A DNA stretch of 64,000 bases from Amaurobius ferox (lineage: Eukaryota > Arthropoda > Arachnida > Araneae > Amaurobiidae), in contig OX578135.1 of NCBI GenBank assembly GCA_951213105.1, positions 167,267,989 to 167,331,988 on the forward strand, written 5' to 3'. This document shows positions 1 through 10,233 of the stretch, piece by piece; position 1 is the first letter of the stretch; every line of letters begins with the position of its first letter. The position numbers were made by a program, and so were the translations under genes. Below the pieces are notes generated by a model. It was given only the letters and a program-made list of their open reading frames with translations. It ran no database searches and was not told the origin of the DNA.

Positions 1-981
1 ATCGAAATATAACACGCCTGGCTCTCTCTATAAAAGCAGCATTTCATTCAAAAATATTTTTTCATTCATTTCATTCATCACAATACTATAATAATTTATT
101 TTATTTCGAAACTTAAGACCATGGAGGAAGTAATGGAGGTACAAGTAATTAAACTCTATGCTTAAAACTTCATCAAGAAAATCGTCTTTCTCTCTGTAAA
201 ATCAATGAATATTTCATTCATATCAGCTATATTGCAGACTCCATGTGCTAAATAATTTTGCGTTAAAGAAATGCAGCAATTCTTATACAACTCATTCTAC
301 ATATTTCGCTGTTTACATTTTCCATAAATGAAAAATAGACTTCGTTGTTGAGATAATCAAATTTGAATGATCATTTAAACTCAAATATATTGTAATTATG
401 TTGATTCAGTATATAGATGCGCAGAATTAAAGCAAAAATAAAGCGGTTTCAGGACGAATACTACACTAAATATGAATTAAAAAGAACTTTAAAAATCACG
501 ATTTTGACACAAGATGGATGCCATATTTTATTTTGAAGTGGGTTACGTGATCTCTTCATATAATGGTCACGTGATCGCTTCATATAAGAGGTGTAATTAT
601 TATTTTAATTTTTATTTAAAAAACTACTAAATATATTTTGATGAAATTCTTTTTATATATTTTATGGGATAATTTGAATATTTTCTAAAATTTTCGAAGC
701 AATTTGAAATTTTAAATCTGCTTAAAAAATGTTTTAAAAATTAGGTTCCATAGGGTTCAATGATGTATTTCATTTTTTCAACGCGGTTTCAATCCAAAAC
801 TAATGGGGTGATATCATTCATTTATATTCCCATAGGTCCCACAAACCGTCTGAACAATATACTAAAATTTCATTTTGATTAAGTCATTTTTACGGCAGTT
901 ATCGTGCTAACGGACAGACAAACAGACAGAATGAACAAATTCATAAACACTTTTCAACTTTGCTGTAAAGTGTTATTTAAA
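1..981 (+). mobile_element. Family A element, 5-prime end outside the window
   Basis: This is a non-coding repeat shared with copies at 20574, 23465, 34319 and 37933. The first 250 bases match the middle of the copy at 38270. The 3-prime end has a short CAGA run near 912-930, then the family tail: AACACTTTTCAAC and a diverged right arm around 948-981. The copy is non-autonomous and encodes no recognisable protein. It carries two CACGTGATC-type 24-bp units near 540-585 that are expanded in the copy at 38789. Class is inferred as Helentron-associated. Confidence 0.75.
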
Positions 982-1461
982 AAGAACTTTAAAAATCACA
1001 ATTTTGACACAAGATGGATCCCCATATTTCATTTTGAAATGGATCACGTGACCTCTTCATATTATATGGATGTCATTAATATTTTATTTTTTATTTAAAA
1101 AACTACCAAACATATTTTGCTGAATTTTTTTTATATATATATATTATGGGATAATATGAATATTGCCTAAAACTTTCGAAGCGATTTGCGAATTTTAACT
1201 TTGCTTAAAAAATGTTTGAAAAATCAGGTTCCATAGGGTTCAATGTATTTCATTTTTTCAACTCGGATTCAATCCAAAAGTAATTGGGTGATATTATTCA
1301 TTTACATTCCCTTATGCCCCACAGACCATCTGAACAACATACTAAAATTTCATTTTGATAACGTCATTTTTACGGCAGTTATCATACCAATAGACGAACG
1401 GACAGACAGACAGACAGAATGAATAAATTGATAAACGCTTATCAAGTTGTAAAGTGTTAAA
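982..1461 (+). repeat. Tandem second copy of the family A 3-prime half
   Basis: The segment starting AAAAAGAACTTTAAAAATC at about 976 repeats the segment starting at about 476, a period of about 500 bp. It ends in a second CAGA run (about 1400-1420) and a degenerate AACGCTTATCAAGTTG tail hairpin. Either the 3-prime half was duplicated in place, or a 5-prime-truncated A copy landed at the end of the first one. Confidence 0.75.
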
Positions 1462-2180
1462 AACTAAATGCAAAATTCACGTAGTTTTCGTAATGCGACT
1501 TTAATTTAAAAAATATATATATAAAGATAACATAAAAATTTTCTGCTCAAAAAACTATACTTTTTTTAAGAAATAATTGTACCACCCAAAACATCATTAA
1601 TTAAAAATATTCTAGACAGTTTTTTTAAAGTGCAATGTCGCCTGATAGATAATTTTTTATACGTTTCATACACCAACAAGTACATAAAAAATGGAACTAG
1701 AAAAAATAATCATTTTTCTATTTTAACTATAACTGTTTCACATCGAGCGAATACAATTTCAAACCAAGAAAAGAAAATTATTACCAGTTCATTATTTTTC
1801 AATTAATTATTCAATTCATAATTATCTTAACAAAGCTAAGTTCATTTACTAAAAGATTAGCTCTCGGTCGTTTCCACTCTTACTAACGGTTAAAGTTAAA
1901 AAAAAAATGATTTTTTTTTTACTTTCGCTATATTACACAGTATATGTAAAAGAAAAGTATTGGGATAAAATCCAAATTGTAGATTTTACACATTTTGAAA
2001 CAACCATTCGAACATTTCGAAACAACCATTTTTAATCATACCTATGGCCACATTGTATATCGAACAAATTCAGCAAATGGGATAAAACTGAGTGAGATAA
2101 TTTTAATTGAGAACGAACAGTTAATGGTTTATTTTTAGAGAGCTAGAACTAGAGAACAATATTTGAAAAAATTATAAAAA
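1462..2180. other. AT-rich spacer, nothing recognised
   Basis: Low-complexity AT-rich sequence with short A and T runs (for example 1900-1920). No reading frame, RNA gene or element end could be supported. Confidence 0.6.
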
Positions 2181-2465
2181 TCTGATCTGGGCAGCACATG
2201 ACTTTCTCTGCAGACTCATATTTACATTCTCTTTATTTCTTCAATAAATCATTAAGTTTAATTGCACAACCAAGATTATTTTAAATAACACCGAATTTGA
2301 AATTTTAATTCAATTTCCGTTTTCATTTGGTAACTGGACATATTTTCAAAGCTGGGGTAGCGGAAATGCAAAAAAAAATAAATAAATAAATAAAAAAAAT
2401 AGTAATAATAAAAAAAATAAATAAATAAATAAATCTCAAGAATGGCTTCACACAGAGTAATGGGG

Positions 2466-2750
2466 GCGCGGTAGCCCATTGGTTAGCGCGCTGGAGTTGC
2501 ATTCGGTAGGCCCGGGTTCGATTCCAGCCACTGCCAAAACTGCCGCCGTGTTCATGCGGAGTACGATCACGTTAAACATGTGGGTCCGAAAGTCCTTCCG
2601 AGAGGTTGGTGGTAGGGGAAGGAGGGTACGGTCCCTGTGGATGCCTCCCCCACTGGGTTCCGGTCTAAATTGGGTGGCACTTCCCGACCGTCTAAACTGT
2701 TACCTTACACCTTTCTGGTAGGTCGGACGGTCTGGGTTTCAACAACAACA
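2466..2750 (+). mobile_element. tRNA-derived SINE with 16-bp target-site duplication
   Basis: The tRNA-like head carries a box A region (TAGCCCATTGG, 2472) and box B (GGTTCGATTCC, 2515). A non-tRNA body follows, then a 3-prime stem-loop and a CAA-repeat tail near 2740-2750. ACACAGAGTAATGGGG occurs at 2450-2465 and again at 2751-2766, the duplication expected from target-primed retroposition. The 3-prime hairpin is shared with the LINE ending at 10225. A continuous reading frame across the body recurs in other copies but follows tRNA-like sequence and is not a gene. Confidence 0.92.
2472..2525 (+). promoter_or_regulatory. Internal RNA polymerase III promoter of the SINE
   Basis: Box A-like TAGCCCATTGG (2472-2482) and box B GGTTCGATTCC (2515-2525) match the tRNA split promoter. 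Activity is inferred. Confidence 0.7.
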
Positions 2751-3460
2751 ACACAGAGTAATGGGGTTTGTATTATTAGTTTTATCATTAAAAATTACAT
2801 AATTAATTTAAATACAGCGTAAATTCGAACAAACTAAAATAATCTTGGGAACGGCTAGTCCTAGGGTAATGGAGTTGGTCTTATTCTTTTCACTGTTGAA
2901 AATAATGTATATATACAAAACAAGCATTTAATTGATATATTTGAGCATTATTATTTTAGATTTTATTTAAGTATTTTATTTTAGATTTTGACGATTCTTG
3001 CGGGCTATTTCGCAAAAAAAGCAGGTTATTTTTTTCCGAATCGTACCAAAATCTAATCAGCCCAAGGTAATTCACACGTGACTTATCTAATAAATTTTGT
3101 AAAATTTAATCCATTAGTTTTTCAGCTAAAGTGGATGCAGGCAATTTTTGCGGGCCATTTCGCTAAAAAGGCGAGTTCTTTTATCCCGAATCGTACCAAA
3201 AACTAATTTGCACCAAGGTCACATCCACGTGACTTACTACCAAATTTTATGAAATTCGGTCCATTAGTTTTTGAGTTAGAGTGGACACATGCATTGCACA
3301 GATAGACACACAAACACACACACACAGACGTCGCGCTAAAAATAGTGTTTTCGTGTTCTAGAGGTCTCGAAAGTGTAGATCCGTCGAAAACTCGAGTTGC
3401 GATTTTCAGCATGATTCCAATACTTTCCCTATATATTACCATATATTGCAAGGAAAGTAA

Positions 3461-4300
3461 AATAATTATATTAAAATTGCTACGGAATAGCCATTTTATA
3501 AACGGTTTAATTTGAAAGAGAATGATATCATTTACAGACTGTGGACATATGCCGTTCTTGAGATATTGCACATTTTCCAGATAAAATGAAAAATATTCAT
3601 AAAAAATTAAATATGTTGGCAATTATTAAATAAATAAGTTCTTAGCAAGCCTACTTTTAGTCTTCTTAAATAATAAAAGGCAATGTCTGTGTGTCTGTCT
3701 GTCTTATACACTATACGTTCAGCGACCGCGCGTCGGAGAGCTACGAAATTTGGCAATCGGAGACCCGGGGGGGGGGGGGGGGACACGTGAAAACCGATTT
3801 CTAAAATTTTAATTATTTTTTTTGTTATTTAATGTTTTATGCGATTTCGACCTTTTTTTGTCCTTTTGGCCCTTTTTTCTCCACGATCCGGACATCGTAG
3901 AAAAAAACAAATCACACCACCGGAAAGAACAGACAATTACAAGTAAAAATATATCCATTTCAACTCTCAATTTCGATTTCTAATATTTTTTAAAGATTTA
4001 AAACAAAAGTCACTTTTGGCTCAAAAAAAAAAAAACGATTTTTGGTTTTAAATTCTCGCATAGTAAAAAGTACTCATAATTTCGGCAATTAATTTACATT
4101 TTTAGAAAGCTGAAATATCTGGCATTCTTACAAGTCTAATCTGGTCCAGAAATAATGAAAATTGCCTTCAGGATCGCAATTTTAAAGACGTCATGATTTT
4201 AAATTTCTCGGCAATCGGCTCAGTTCTTCAACGGCATTTCCCTCCCATCCGCAATAATCTCTTCCCCGTCTCCATGGAGATCGCGCTTTCGGTTTTAAAT
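3461..4300. other. Unclassified repeat-like spacer with a 16-G run
   Basis: The sequence from about 3670 (GTCTGTGTGTCTGTCTGTC) looks like the end of some repeat. A run of 16 G lies at 3767-3782. The rest is AT-rich and non-coding. It ends at the left duplication of the Jockey insertion. Confidence 0.5.
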
Positions 4301-4319
4301 GAATTAAGAGCCTAGCATA
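4301..4319 (+). repeat. Left target-site duplication of the Jockey LINE
   Basis: GAATTAAGAGCCTAGCATA here matches 18 of 19 bases of the segment at 7354-7372. Confidence 0.85.
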
Positions 4320-4624
4320 ACTGGGGCTGCGCTAGAATTAATGGCTACGGCAGCAAAATTAAAAATTTCGCCGACTTGAACAATCTCGATATTGTGGCAC
4401 CTTTAGGCCCAACCCACAGCCACAATACTTTGGACTTTGCAATCACCTGCAATATCCCCTTTGGCTACCACATGGAAACAGTAAATGAACTTTCCTCGGA
4501 TCATCTACCCATTCTTTACACTCTGGAACTCACAAATTTTGACCTAGATATCCCTGCAAAATTGCGCACTAATTGGAACAAGTTCTCCAAAATTTTGGCC
4601 AGCCAGGAACCCCCCCCCGTCTAA
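4319..4624 (+). pseudogene. AP-type endonuclease fragment of the Jockey LINE
   Basis: Translation from 4319 begins NWGCARINGYG and reaches SSDHLPILYTL at about 4495-4530, the SDH catalytic signature near the end of APE-type endonucleases of non-LTR retrotransposons. In a working element this domain nicks target DNA to prime reverse transcription. Only the C-terminal third remains because the insertion is 5-prime truncated. The frame closes at 4624, just after nine C (4610-4618). The downstream polymerase is in another frame, so gain or loss of a base in this run probably broke the original ORF2. Confidence 0.88.
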
Positions 4625-6585
4625 ATTCTCGGACACCGGATGCGGTAGACGCCGTACTCGACGCCTTTGGAGATACTCTCCGCAGAGCTGTCAACGACGC
4701 CTCCACACCCAGGACCGATACCCAAAATTACTACAAGCTTCCGAAAAACATACGGGAGATGATCAAAGCCCGCAATAACTTTAGAAAGGAATGGCAGGAA
4801 ACTCGAGATCCTACCATGTATAGAGAATTTAGCATTCTTAGGAAGCAAGTAAAGAAAAAGATAAAAGAGCACTCTAGAGCACGATGGAACACATACATTG
4901 AGTCACTTTCGACTAGAGACAACACAATTTGGAGGGCAACCTCCCGCATACGTAGGCATAAATCTCACATTCCGACCCTTAATGGACCAAACTTCAGTGC
5001 AATCACCCATACACAAAAGGCTGAACTGCTTGCGGACAGCCTTAGAAATCAGTTTCAACCCAACCACGACATCCTTGATCTAGACACTGTTAACACAGTG
5101 GACCCCCTGGTTGAACAGTTCATGAATACAAATACACAGAATACTCTCAAGAGTATCACCCCTTCTGATCTTCTACCTTATATTCGAAAAATCAAAAAGA
5201 ACAAATCTCCTGGAAAAGATCTCATCACTCCTACAATGGTCAAATCTCTTCCAATTAATTTCATTTGCTGCCTCACATATATTTTCAATGTGATGCTTTC
5301 TACCTGTTACTTCCCCAGGGACTGGAAGGTCGCTATTGTCGCCGCGGTCGCTAAACCTGGACTAGATCACTCGGACCCAGTGAATTTTCGCCCTATATCT
5401 CTTCTCTCTTGCATCTCCAAACTCTTCGAGTATATTCTGGTCAAACGACTTGATGAGCACTGCAACTCTAAAAATATTCTTATTCCAGAGCAGTTTGGCT
5501 TCAGAGCCAAACATTCTACACAGCATCAGCTTCTCAGAGTTGTAGAGCTCATTCAGGACGCTAGAGCCAGAAAATATCACTCCTCCATCGTTTTCCTGGA
5601 CGTCAGTAAGGCGTTCGATAAGGTATGGTTCTCGGGCTTACTCTATAAGCTTATTAAACTAAAATTCCCACCTCAGCTCATTAAAATGCTAAATTCTTAC
5701 CTTCACAACCGTAGTTTCGTTGTGCGGGTATCCAATATTCTCTCTTCTCCTAGGCAGATTTGTTCTGGTGTACCTCAGGGTTCCCTTTTAGGGCCCCGAC
5801 TGTTCAACCTTTACATTAATGACATTCCTAAGGTATCCAATGTTGCTATTGGCCTCTATGCCGATGACACTGCACTGATCGCCCGACATCCAAGAACACA
5901 AATCGTGCTCGAAAGGCTCCAAAATCAGCTAAATCTACTTAATTCATGGTTTCTGAAGTGGAGAATTAAAATTAATACTTAAAAGTCGGCGGTACTTTCG
6001 ATCCCAGCATTGCCCTCCCCCCCCCCCCCCCCCCATTTGATTCTCAATAATGAACCGATTCCCTGGACGAATTGCTATAAGTACCTAGGAGTACTTATAG
6101 ACTCTAAATTAACTTGGACCCCTCACATTCTTGACATTGTCAAGAAAGTTAAGGGGGCAAGAGCCCAGCTTTACCCCTTTTTGGCTAGAAATAGCCGTCT
6201 GTCACTGAAAAATAAATTATTACTCTACAAAGCCTACATCAGGCCCATCATGACCTACGGTTCTGCTATCTGGGGAACCGCATCTGACTTCAATATAAAG
6301 AGACTTCAAACTCAGCAAAACGTTACACTTAGAATGATAGTTAATGCTCCTCTTTATGTTAGGAATGACGTCATCCATAGAGATCTCAAAATTAAAACCT
6401 TTTTGGCCCATGTGAAGAAATTAGCGCTACATTTTCATCTTGATCTCCCGAAGGTTGGAAACGCTATTCTGTTAAATCTGTCTAATTACGATCCTCGGCT
6501 TCCTAAATGCAGGAAGCGACCTCGGGCCCTGCTCGGGCGCCGTGAAGACGTCCCGTTCAACCCTAAACGTCGACGCATTGAATAG
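4573..6585 (+). pseudogene. Jockey-type reverse transcriptase, one stop codon
   Basis: Translation shows ordered reverse transcriptase motifs: NKSPGKD, RPISLLSCISKLFE, IPEQFGFR, FLDVSKAFDKVW (first catalytic Asp), GVPQGSLLGP, LYADDTAL (the catalytic YADD at about 5860) and KYLGVLIDSKLTW after the polymerase. The enzyme would copy its RNA at the nicked target. The frame is open from 4573 to 5982, stops at TAA 5980-5982, and resumes in the same frame at least to 6585, so one nonsense change splits it. Eighteen C at 6017-6034 encode a run of prolines between two conserved blocks and keep frame. No RNase H is seen, as usual for Jockey. Confidence 0.93.
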
Positions 6586-7353
6586 CTTCAATCTTAACTC
6601 AGTTTTTCCAACCTTCAAACGTCTTTCCTCTGAACACTTAACACCCTCGCATTTGGGATAACTTATCTGCATTCGACCATCTTCTCCCCCCCCCCCCCCC
6701 GCCCTTCTGGGCAGCCGGCATCTCTGCGTTTCCTTGCAAGGTTCGCGCATTTTTGTGCGCACCCATACGTTCAAAATTCCTCTCTTCTCCTATTTCTGGA
6801 TTCTCCTTTAAATTTTAAATTTAAACTTAAAAATTTGTAGTAAAAATAAATTAAATCCTATTTTCTCTAAATTTCTTTCTTAAGACTCGGATGATAATAA
6901 ATTCTCCGAGCAACCTATTGACTTTTGTAAACTCCCTTTATTAAAAATCCCTTTCCTTCGTTTTTCTTCTCTTTTTAGATAGGGGATTAAAGTCTGGTTG
7001 TTAACACTGGATTAGGCACCCCTTTTAAACACCTACCTTGCAAGAAGAGCCTACCATAAGTGTTTTATACATCGGGCGAAATTATTATATTTATATGATA
7101 TTTTAAATGGATATTTTAAATGGATATCTTTAAATGGATATTTTAAATAATTTAAATGATTGAATTACGGTGGTTTGAATTATGGTGATGTATTTGAAAT
7201 TATTATATTTATGGATTGGTGGAACGATATAGATGATTTTTTGATTTTAAATGGATATTTTAATTTATGGATATTTTAATTTATAGATATTTTAAATGGA
7301 TATTTTAATTTTATAGATATTTTAAATGATGGAACGATGGAACGAGGATGGTG
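6586..7353 (+). other. 3-prime untranslated region of the Jockey LINE
   Basis: Non-coding. It holds a run of 15 C (6686-6700) and then AT-rich sequence, and ends in short ATTTTAAATGGAT-type tandem units. It lies inside the two target-site duplications, so it is element-derived. Confidence 0.75.
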
Positions 7354-7372
7354 GAATTAAGAGCTTAGCATA
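7354..7372 (+). repeat. Right target-site duplication of the Jockey LINE
   Basis: GAATTAAGAGCTTAGCATA; partner of 4301-4319 with one difference at the twelfth base. Confidence 0.85.
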
Positions 7373-7390
7373 TGGTCATTATAAAATGTA

Positions 7391-8355
7391 AATTTGCGCG
7401 CGGGCAGTTAGCGCGCGGGAATTGCACTCGGCAGGCCTGGGTTCGATTCCCGCCAGTGACGCGGAGTACGATCACGTTAAACATATATGGGTCGATAAGT
7501 CCTTCCGAGAGGTTGGTGGCAGGGGAAGGAGGCTACGGTCTCTGTGGATGCCTCCCCCACTGGGTTCCGGTCCAAACTGGGTGAATAAAAAGGAAGTTAT
7601 GGAGATTGTCGCGGAGGGCGCGGTAGCCCAGTGGTTAGCGCGCAGGAATTTCACTCGGTAGGCCCGGGTTCGATTCCCTCCAATGCCAAAACTGCTGGCG
7701 TGTTCACGCGGAGTACGATCACGCTAAATATGTGGGTCCGTAAGTCCTTCCGAGAGGTTGGTGGTAGAGGAAGGAGGGTACGGTCCCTGTGGATGCCTCC
7801 CCCACTAGGTTCCGGTCTAAATTGGGTGAATAAAAATAAAGTTATGAAGATTGTCGCGGAGGGCGCAGTAGTCCAGTGGTTAGCGCGCGGGAATTGCACT
7901 CGGTAGGCTCGGGTTCAATTACCGCCACTGCCAAAACTGCTGCCGTGTTCACGTGGAGTACGATCACGTTAAACATGTGGGTACGTAAGTCCTTCCGGGA
8001 GGTTGGTGGTAGAGGAAGGAGAGTACGGTCCTTGTGGATGACTCTCCCCCTGGGTTCCGGTCTGAATTGGGTGAATAAAAAGAAGGTTATGAAGATTGTC
8101 GCGGAGGGCGCGGTAGCCCAGTGGTTAGCGCGCGGGAATTGCACTCGGTAGGTCCGGGTTCGATTCCCGCCACTGCCAAAACTGCCGCCGTGTTCAGGCG
8201 GAGTACGATCACGTTAAACATGTGGGACCGTAAGTCTTTCCGAGAGGTTGGTGGTAGGGGAAGGAGGGTACGGTCCCTGTGGATACCTCCTCCACTGAGT
8301 TCCGGTCTACATTGGGTGGCACTTCCTGGCCGTCCAAACAGTTACCTTACACCTT
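7391..8355 (+). mobile_element. Tandem array of four SINE monomers
   Basis: Four copies of the SINE follow one another: about 7391-7582 (diverged start, short deletion), 7616-7827, 7861-8072 and 8106-8355. Monomers 2 to 4 repeat with a period of exactly 245 bp (box A region at 7618, 7863 and 8108). Each of the first three stops at the same point (ATTGGGTG) and joins the next through the same linker (AATAAAAA..AGTTATG..GATTGTCGCGGA). Only the last monomer runs on into the 3-prime hairpin region, whose left arm GGCCGTCC is at 8328-8335. Shared linkers point to tandem amplification or multimer retroposition, not four separate insertions. Confidence 0.9.
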
Positions 8356-8720
8356 CCTCATTCTCCAATATTAACCTTCCAGAAATCTACCAAAATTTTA
8401 TTTTTTCGTACTTGAACAAGAGACAAATCACACTTTCAAACGGTTCTTTTCAAATTACAAAAAATATTTCTTCGGGCGCTCCCCAGAGTTCGGTTTTATC
8501 ACCCTCCCTGTGGAGCATTTACTTTAATAACATTTTTAAACTAAATAATGATATTTACTATCTTCAGGCCTTCGCAGATGATCTTGCGGTGGTCACCTTC
8601 GCTTCCAACCTAAAATCGCTCCATCTAAACACAAACAGTCTTCTTAATCTGATCTCTTCCTCCCTCTCGGACCTTAAACCCCCGAAAAATTTGATCATAA
8701 CTGTCCCCTTTCCAATATCC
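8356..8720 (+). pseudogene. Reverse transcriptase C-terminal fragment
   Basis: Translation gives YLNKRQITLSNGSFQI, SSGAPQSSVLSPSLW and then AFADDLAVV, matching reverse transcriptase blocks 4 to 6 with the catalytic FADD at about 8570. Residues upstream are absent through 5-prime truncation. After about 8680 the frame loses family-like sequence and the thumb region is missing, so an internal deletion probably joins this part to the RNase H. The frame runs unbroken out of the preceding SINE, which is accidental. Confidence 0.85.
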
Positions 8721-8774
8721 CTCCCTCCCAACGTATGGTTAATCTTGTCCCCCGTGATCCCCTTAATTTTTGAA

Positions 8775-9603
8775 ATATTAACATTTACACTGATGGCTCT
8801 GCCATGGATGATAACACAGGCTACGCCATCTGCATCTTCAAAAATGATTCTTTAGACAATACTTTCACCTTTAAACTCGAGCATGGGAACACAGTTTTCC
8901 AGGCAGAAATTGCTGCAATCCACTATACCATAAACTGGGCTTCTTCAAATAACTCAAAAAATAATATATTTACTGACAGTCAAACCTCTATTTCGGCACT
9001 TTAATCTATCAAAAACAAATCTAATTACTTATCTAAAATTAAAATTAACGCAAATTATAATAAACACCTAATAAACCTTTGTTGGGTCAAAGCACACTCC
9101 GACATCTCGGGTAACGAGGTCGCCGATAAACATGCCAAACTTGCTACCTCCTCCGGTACCCCCACCTCCCTACCTTTTCCATACTCTCTCTTAAAAAAAC
9201 ATTATAAAAATGATATTTTAAATTTATGGCAAATCTACCTTAATAATTATATTTCGCCCCGCACCCTTGACCCGGCTAGAATCTCAACTTTTCTCCCAAA
9301 GGTAAACTTTAACACCCAAATTACTTATAAATACCTTATATACTTTATTACGGGCCACGGCCCCTTTCACGACTATTTATACTCCTTTAAATGCAAAACT
9401 TCTTCCAGATGTGCCTGTGGTTCCTTCGGCGATGCCGATCATTATGTATTTTCCTGTCCCCTTACTAAACCTTATCATCTCTCAAAACCTTCCCCCCAAA
9501 ACTCTGCGACCTGGTTCTCGAGTGTTTGCTCCAACAAATCTTCCATTAATAAAATCAAGAACTATGTTCTCATAGCGAGAGAAATCTCAAACAAAGTCTC
9601 TTA
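8775..9603 (+). pseudogene. RNase H and C-terminal Cys/His region of the LINE
   Basis: In the frame of 8804, translation gives IYTDGSAMDD (first catalytic Asp of RNase H), FQAEIAAI (Glu), IFTDSQTSISAL (Asp), a TAA stop at 9002-9004, then LCWVKAHSDISGNEVADKHAK (about 9080-9140). These are the four hallmark blocks of a LINE RNase H. Further on, RCACGSFGDADHYVFSCP (about 9410-9460) is the Cys-Cys-His-Cys motif seen at the C-terminus of I/R1-type ORF2 proteins. The natural stop is TAA near 9602. One internal stop and the frame change from the polymerase make this a pseudogene. Confidence 0.9.
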
Positions 9604-10163
9604 ATCAGCCTGGGGACTTTCTGCTTTCAATTTTGTCTCTGGTCGGTGTCTCCCCCTTTTACTTTAACTGTTTTACCTGTTTTTTGCTCGGTGGTGTCGT
9701 CCTTTTTTTTTGTCCTTTTGTTTTTTTTTTGTTTTTTTGCCTCATCTTTGTCTCGTTTTTGGTGGCCTTGTTTGTCCTGTTTTGGCCGTTGGTTGCCTAT
9801 GCAATGTTTTTCTTCGTATTTAAGTTTTTTGTATTATATTCTTGTAATTTTCCCCTGTCTTCATCAAATTATATATCACTTTTTCAACAAATCATTGTCA
9901 ACATATCACTAAATATCATATATTATATAATTACACTCATATATTTTAATACTGTCATCAAACATCATGTTTTATATCATGTCATCTTGCTAAATATCAT
10001 GTCATCTATATTTAATCATGTCATCTAATCATCAAAATGTTAACCCATCATCACCTCTTTGTACAACTCCTTGTAACCTCAATGTATATTTTTTGAAACT
10101 TAAATAAACTTTGCCCCAGACCGTCGGACGTTGGCCGCCCCGGGAGTTGGCTTCCGCTAACTC
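9604..10163 (+). other. 3-prime untranslated region of the LINE
   Basis: Non-coding, rich in T runs (9700-9740), then AT-rich. AATAAA occurs at 10102-10107. The T-rich style recurs, on the minus strand, in the insertion at 62754-63081. Confidence 0.75.
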
Positions 10164-10225
10164 TTTTCCCGGCCGTCCAATTAGATACTCAAGTCCTCAG
10201 GATGAGTCGGACGGTCTGGGTCTTC
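10164..10225 (+). other. Shared 3-prime stem-loop of the LINE
   Basis: GGCCGTCC (10171-10178) pairs with GGACGGTC (10209-10216), one pair being G-U in RNA. The loop holds a smaller possible stem (TCCT/AGGA). Flanks CCCGGCC and GGTCTGGGTC are shared with the SINEs and with the short insertions listed here. It is probably the feature the reverse transcriptase recognises to start copying. Confidence 0.8.
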
Positions 10226-10233
10226 TACACCTT

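Larger units (their letters stand above)
2181..3460 (+). mobile_element. Family B element, split by a SINE
   Basis: The head TCTGATCTGGGCAGCACATG at 2181 and the terminal hairpin at 3421-3460 (ACTTTCCCT and AGGAAAGT arms) define a full-length copy. A SINE sits inside at 2466-2750. Two related blocks of about 160 bp (about 2990-3130 and 3135-3290, each with TGCGGG, CAAAA and AATCGTACCAAAA) show the internal duplication typical of family B. A CA run lies at 3305-3325. It is non-coding; apparent reading frames are by-products. Confidence 0.8.
4320..7353 (+). mobile_element. 5-prime-truncated Jockey-clade LINE
   Basis: A non-LTR retrotransposon of about 3.03 kb. It starts inside the endonuclease domain, continues through reverse transcriptase and a long 3-prime region, and ends in imperfect tandem units of ATTTTAAATGGAT (about 7095-7330). 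A 19-bp duplication with one mismatch bounds it at 4301 and 7354, so the right-hand AT repeats belong to the element. It is dead: 5-prime truncation, a frameshift at a C run (4610-4618) and an in-frame stop at 5980. Clade assignment rests on motif style. Confidence 0.92.
8356..10225 (+). mobile_element. 5-prime-truncated RNase H-bearing LINE inserted in the SINE array
   Basis: A LINE remnant of the I/R1/LOA-like group interrupts the last SINE monomer. TACACCTT occurs at 8348-8355 and again at 10226-10233, and SINE sequence resumes after it as ACTGGTAGGTCG (10234-10245). Order: the end of the reverse transcriptase, RNase H, a Cys/His motif, a T-rich 3-prime region and a terminal stem-loop at 10171-10216. 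It is non-functional, with stops, a frame change and missing sequence between domains. Confidence 0.88.

Noticed and set aside
2466..2540. Genuine tRNA gene
   Set aside because: Box A and B are present, but there is no complete cloverleaf with matching acceptor stem, and the segment continues into a SINE body with a CAA tail.
7422..8151. Repeated reading frames (MVSARELHSVGPGSIP style) that look like a protein family
   Set aside because: They are translations of the tRNA-like SINE head and body, recur in every copy with different breaks, and the same DNA has tRNA promoter boxes and target-site duplications.
9633..10028. 131-codon hydrophobic frame resembling a membrane protein
   Set aside because: It lies in the T-rich 3-prime region of the LINE; the Phe/Leu richness comes from T runs.
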